Part shown: positions 4,201 through 5,847 of the stretch, in pieces
How positions within the stretch are numbered: the first letter of the stretch is position 1
How the letters are laid out: each line of letters begins with the position of its first letter
The notes under the pieces: model-generated
Told to the model about the DNA's origin: nothing
Database searches by the model: none
Seen by the model: only the letters and a program-made list of their open reading frames with translations
Made by a program: the position numbers and the translations under genes
Source of the DNA: CAZLMW01 sp964560875
GTDB taxonomy: Bacteria > Myxococcota_A > UBA9042
Direction: 5' to 3'
Assembly (NCBI GenBank): GCA_964560875.1
Contig: CAZLMW010000224.1
Location: forward strand, 1-5,847
Length of the DNA: 5,847 bases

Positions 4201-5847
4201 ACGTTCTTTGCGGTCGCATGTAGCCCGTTGCCCGAAGCGTCCTTGCCGTCACCGTCGAGCTTCCAGTACCCGACAACCGAAGAGTCCAGAATGCCGTTGA
4301 CCAACGGCAACTCCACCGGCTCGTTCGTCCGCCGCATCGCCGACCAAGGCGCCTTCAGCCCCGGCTGATGCAGACCCGCACTCGAACTCGAACTCCAACC
4401 CTTCCCGCTAAACGGCGCGCACGACGAGGTTCCGCGCGCACTGTCATCATCGGGGCTCCAAACGGTCGGGCACTTGTCGTTGGCGTCGGGGAGACCGTCG
4501 TGATCCTGGTCCCAGCCAGCGGGCGCGCCGCACTTGGCGATCTTGGTGTGCACGCAGCCTTTCTTGGCGTCACAGCTGTCGGTCGTGCACGGGTCGTCGT
4601 CGTCGCACGCGTTCTTGGCGAAAGCGCAGAGGCCGGACTTGGTGCAGTCGGTGTTACCCCAAGCGTCCATTCGCACAAGGAACGGCTTGTCGCCTTTCAC
4701 CCAACCCGTGACAGCCAGACCCGTTGGCGTTTTGGCTGCGGCCCGCACCTCGCCGATATTCAGGCCCGAATCGTCACGTTTCCAGACTTGCTTGCCGGCG
4801 CCGTCGACCCGCAGGACTTGCAGCTTGCGATTGCCAGAGGGTCCGGTGAACGCGGTCAGCGCAAATCCGTCTCCAAGCTGAGTAACACCGCGCCCATAGT
4901 CGTAGCCGCCGGTGCCATATGTGCGGTCCCACATCGTGGTGCCATCGGCACTGAGTCGCAGCAGTTGGATGTCCCAGAGTCCAGCACCCTTGGACAACGT
5001 GGAGCCAACGAGCGCGAAACCACCGTCGTTCAAGCTGATGACCTGCTCCGAATACTCCGTCTTCACGCCACCGTACGTTCGTTCCCACTTGACACCACCG
5101 GACTCGTCGAGCCGCACTAGCCACATGTCTGAACTGCCGGCCCCCTTCGAATGGGTACTGCCCGCAAACACGAATCCGCCGGGCACAGCGAGAATATCGC
5201 CGGCGTTGTCATGTCCGTTGCCCTTGATCCCGGTGCCATTGCCGCCATACGTCTTATCCCACACGGTCTTGCCCGCCGCGTTGGTGCGGACGATCCATGC
5301 GTCGGTGAGGCCGGCGCCCTTCGAGTCGGTCGCACCGGCGGCAGCGAAACCGTCCCCGAGTGCCACGACCGACTCGAAATGCTCGGCCCCTTTTCCTCCA
5401 TAGGTCGCGTCCCAGACCAATTTGCCAGTCTCGTTCACCTCGAACAGCCACGCGTCGGTGCTCCCGGCGCCTTTTGAGGCGGTCGCTCCGGCAACAACCC
5501 AGCCGTTCGACGTCGCGGCCGCGTCACGAGCGTCGTCTTTGCCAGAACCTCCGTAGGCCATTTGCCACGTGGTCTTGCCTTGCGCGTCGATGTTCCAGAG
5601 CCGGGCTTGGCGACCATTGGCCGCGGTGTCCTCAGCGCCGATGAGCAGGACAGCATTGTCGCTCGCAACGACGCGGTAGGCGTTCGCCTTGTTCGTTGTT
5701 GTCAGGGTCTTGATGAAAAGGGGACATGCCCCGCCCGCCTTGCAGACACCGGCAGCACAGACGCCCGTCTTTCCTCCGAGCGAACAAGCAACGCTCGTCG
5801 CCGGCTTGGTCCCGCAGCCACCACCGGGCACCGCGATATCGACCGTG
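1293..5847 (-). CDS. Giant modular secreted protein: propeller repeats, three LamG domains, SUMF1-fold C-terminus; 5' end outside window
   Basis: The frame is open to the right edge; the GTG at 5829-5831 is preceded in frame by codons for TVDIA and is not a credible start, so signal peptide and N-terminus are missing. Residues below count that GTG as 1 and run to 1512. Order: Cys-rich segment (6-36), seven propeller-type repeats (about 38-393), Cys-rich module (396-434), DxDxDG calcium motif (441-455), Ser run (480-484), LamG-like domains at about 515-735, 785-985 and 1050-1238, and a SUMF1/FGE-fold domain (1250-1510). Many cysteines, the calcium motif and carbohydrate-binding-type jellyrolls point to an exported or surface protein; no transmembrane segment or sorting signal is visible at the C-terminus. 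It probably binds glycans or other surface ligands; no enzyme activity can be assigned. The gene stands alone on its strand in this window. Long antisense frames across it follow from its codon bias. Confidence 0.93.
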   Translation of the reverse strand, partial: TVDIAVPGGGCGTKPATSVACSLGGKTGVCAAGVCKAGGACPLFIKTLTTTNKANAYRVVASDNAVLLIGAEDTAANGRQARLWNIDAQGKTTWQMAYGGSGKDDARDAAATSNGWVVAGATASKGAGSTDAWLFEVNETGKLVWDATYGGKGAEHFESVVALGDGFAAAGATDSKGAGLTDAWIVRTNAAGKTVWDKTYGGNGTGIKGNGHDNAGDILAVPGGFVFAGSTHSKGAGSSDMWLVRLDESGGVKWERTYGGVKTEYSEQVISLNDGGFALVGSTLSKGAGLWDIQLLRLSADGTTMWDRTYGTGGYDYGRGVTQLGDGFALTAFTGPSGNRKLQVLRVDGAGKQVWKRDDSGLNIGEVRAAAKTPTGLAVTGWVKGDKPFLVRMDAWGNTDCTKSGLCAFAKNACDDDDPCTTDSCDAKKGCVHTKIAKCGAPAGWDQDHDGLPDANDKCPTVWSPDDDSARGTSSCAPFSGKGWSSSSSAGLHQPGLKAPWSAMRRTNEPVELPLVNGILDSSVVGYWKLDGDGKDASGNGLHATAKNVPKSSAGAFGGKTGAFSFDGKSSYFDTPWKLQATTKGAFSVAAWVNRDHANADGTVSNVFGHDSGSKSQNKTSVRLSIRASGECEFSLRVKENPKWGAAVKCDTKLVDGRWQHVAATFENQSMSVYLNGRLAGSAPFPFTGTFDSEVSALIGASDDTTSSNANIQGFFAGRIDDVLVFNRALSPSEIATYAGSKAPYGSSFVSGAQGDFDDVRVTENSDVQPWDHATHAEIIGARPHSDTDLANVVAYWRFDGDAKDVIGKHHGTLAGTHSVRGRFGDTDGAVRSGRVNTPYVPKFPAGAPFTAEAWIQPTDMVKADIAMVFGAEKKGADHFTLFVSKTGITADIASSDAKHAKVSAAGAFNDEQWHHVAMVRDTASKRFLLYVDGILRASTTDGTGNIHTTTKQLLYIGINHKSGTTEHQFRGTIDEVIIHNVARSADYIAKRAIGLPRVRFLAHTRSYKSTGGAWKFHDYKLWWGNKAAKALPTKVIGLDKKTACDALLSPCLGYAGWWRFDAFGGTVAQDTSSLRRAVSYLPASKSALHGPGGHNTGVQLDGSGSFALLDFGKNAVRTGELWARPSKVAKALLLDIPGSLSIAYAPEPGTHWSGHAHGPWLKGSTKAAAGLAQHMALVTTGNTATLFVDGQQSATDKAKPDNAKVGAGRIGATTSGATGFVGALDEVRLMNRALRADELLHFPLATHGLKAPPQDMAFIPAGPFWMGCNAAVDKQCAASEKPQHKVELPAYWIDVHPTTVVQYKACVDAKACSLPCTSKHANCGGDHKASINWGVKGRENHPINGVSQQHAFDYCKWRGKRLLTEAEWEKAARGGCEKYSGNDCKTAMPKYPWGNTEPTCKHASLNLKHPDKKGWGCGTGLTSPIGSHPDGVSPYGVHDMGGNAHQWVAGCFEADRYTKSPGAKPKVQVCLTAKYVNSRGGSYGYGAIGSRSSNRTGADRDYASAGYTIRCARDAK
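1302..2084 (-). other. C-terminal SUMF1/FGE-fold domain lacking the catalytic cysteines
   Basis: Residues about 1250-1510 carry the family landmarks: DMAFIPAGPFWMGC, a Y..ID....T..QYKACV stretch, HPINGVSQQHAFDYCKWRG, KRLLTEAEWEKAARGG, YPWGN, YGVHDMGGNAHQWV, RGGSYG and the terminal IRCA. True formylglycine-generating enzymes have two cysteines after 'GGSY' (Cys336 and Cys341 in the human enzyme). Here the first is Y1481 and no Cys occurs between 1466 and 1507. Copper-dependent oxidation of sulfatase cysteines is therefore not expected. The 14 cysteines elsewhere in the domain suggest disulfides in an exported protein. The fold, related to C-type lectins, is reused in other enzymes and binding proteins, so a binding role is the best guess. 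Confidence 0.85.
2118..2684 (-). other. LamG-like jellyroll domain 3, shorter and diverged
   Basis: Residues about 1050-1238 keep the ends of the fold (AGWWRFDAFGG at the start; FVGALDEVRLMNRALRADEL at the end) and the core LFVDGQQSA, but the middle is reduced. The 'FSVAAW' strand appears as 'RTGELWARP', and the 'WxHVA' strand as 'AQHMALV', without its tryptophan. It is therefore a recognisable but shortened jellyroll, perhaps with altered binding. It joins the SUMF1 domain almost directly, without the linker type found after domains 1 and 2. Confidence 0.7.
2877..3479 (-). other. LamG-like jellyroll domain 2
   Basis: Residues about 785-985 repeat the LamG plan: VVAYWRFDGDAKD at the start, FTAEAWIQPTD, WHHVAMVRDTASKRFLLYVDG, YIGINHKSG and FRGTIDEVIIHNVARS at the end. 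It resembles domain 1 in order and spacing but is well diverged, so the duplication is old. The linker behind it (about 991-1020) is longer than that behind domain 1 but keeps the pattern F...FHDYKL. Confidence 0.85.
3627..4289 (-). other. LamG-like jellyroll domain 1
   Basis: Residues about 515-735 show the landmarks of the LamG/concanavalin-A-like fold of the LamG_3 type: YWKLDGDGKDASGNGLHAT at the start, FSFDGKSSYFDTP, FSVAAWVNRD, WQHVAATFENQSMSVYLNG in the core, and FAGRIDDVLVFNRALSPSEI at the end. Such domains bind sugars, glycosaminoglycans or proteins, often with calcium. It is followed by a linker containing F744 and FDDVRV (752-757), which recurs in altered form after domain 2. Confidence 0.85.
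4467..4646 (-). other. Cys-rich module and thrombospondin type 3-like calcium motif
   Basis: Residues 396-434 contain seven cysteines (396, 402, 409, 415, 420, 426, 434) around 'DDDDPCTTDSCDAKKGCVH', a module frequent in large extracellular proteins of Myxococcota. Directly after it, residues 441-455 read DQDHDGLPDANDKCP, where D441, D443, D445, D449 and D452 fit the calcium-binding pattern of thrombospondin type 3 repeats. Only one such motif is present. The pair forms a rigid joint between the propeller and the LamG array. A second, shorter Cys-rich segment of similar type is seen at the edge of the window (residues 6-36). Confidence 0.7.
4653..5720 (-). other. Seven propeller-type repeats in the giant protein
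   Basis: Residues about 38-393 hold seven units of 49-58 residues. The consensus is 'GGFA.AGST.SKGAG..D.WL.R.D..G...W..TYGG'. Unit-closing tryptophans fall at 89, 140, 191, 249, 301 and 350, and the seventh unit ends near residue 393. The SKGAG turn appears in units 2-5 (119-123, 170-174, 228-232, 280-284). Unit 4 carries a small insertion rich in Gly and Asn (about 200-209). The first and last units are more diverged, as is common where a propeller closes. Seven units suggest a closed seven-bladed beta-propeller; such domains usually act in binding. The fold is inferred from repeat pattern, not demonstrated. Confidence 0.7.

Noticed and set aside
2084..4360. GLKAP peptide on both sides of the LamG block (491-495 and 1244-1248)
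   Set aside because: Five residues in linker regions are too short to mean a duplication border, and the surrounding bases are not similar.
4378..4400. Hexameric CTCGAA-type repetition
   Set aside because: It encodes the Ser run at residues 480-484 with alternating AGT and TCG codons; a low-complexity linker explains it.
3393..5120. Further long plus-strand frames (3393-4223 and 4368-5120)
   Set aside because: Both are antisense to recognisable domains of the giant protein and have no motif, ribosome binding site or family likeness of their own.

Overview
The window looks like a piece of a GC-rich bacterial chromosome, most likely from the Myxococcota or a related former deltaproteobacterial lineage (for example Bradymonadota-like). 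That placement is inferred from one protein. It combines a Cys-rich 'CTTDSC...GCVHT' module, a thrombospondin-type calcium motif, LamG jellyrolls and a Cys-rich SUMF1 domain with a 'FWMGCN...C' opening, a style typical of large secreted proteins in those groups. No rRNA, tRNA or housekeeping marker is present to confirm it.

Right part (1293-5847, minus strand): one very large gene, open at the right edge, encodes at least 1,517 residues of a modular, probably exported protein. From N to C it has a Cys-rich segment, seven propeller-type repeats, a second Cys-rich module, a calcium-binding DxDxDG motif, three LamG-like domains joined by linkers, and a C-terminal SUMF1/FGE-fold domain. The SUMF1 domain lacks the cysteines used by true formylglycine-generating enzymes, so it is more likely a binding or structural module than an oxidase.

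Left part (1-1292): a patch of small, partly decayed toxin-antitoxin-type genes and repeats. A nucleotidyltransferase of the MntA type (plus strand, open at the left edge) runs into an internal fragment of a PIN-domain (VapC-like) toxin. That fragment lacks its N-terminal part and ends inside a 109-bp repeat. The repeat occurs twice as a direct repeat (624-732 and 1080-1188, one mismatch), each copy carrying two strong hairpins and a small palindrome. Between the copies lies an intact DUF2283 gene on the minus strand with a good ribosome binding site. The plus-strand remnants and the minus-strand genes converge on this repeat region.

Nothing here forms a complete new defence or biosynthetic system. 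The points worth a second look are the twin-hairpin repeat pair framing the DUF2283 gene, the PIN fragment cut off exactly at one repeat edge, and the unusual composition of the giant protein with its catalytically empty SUMF1 domain.
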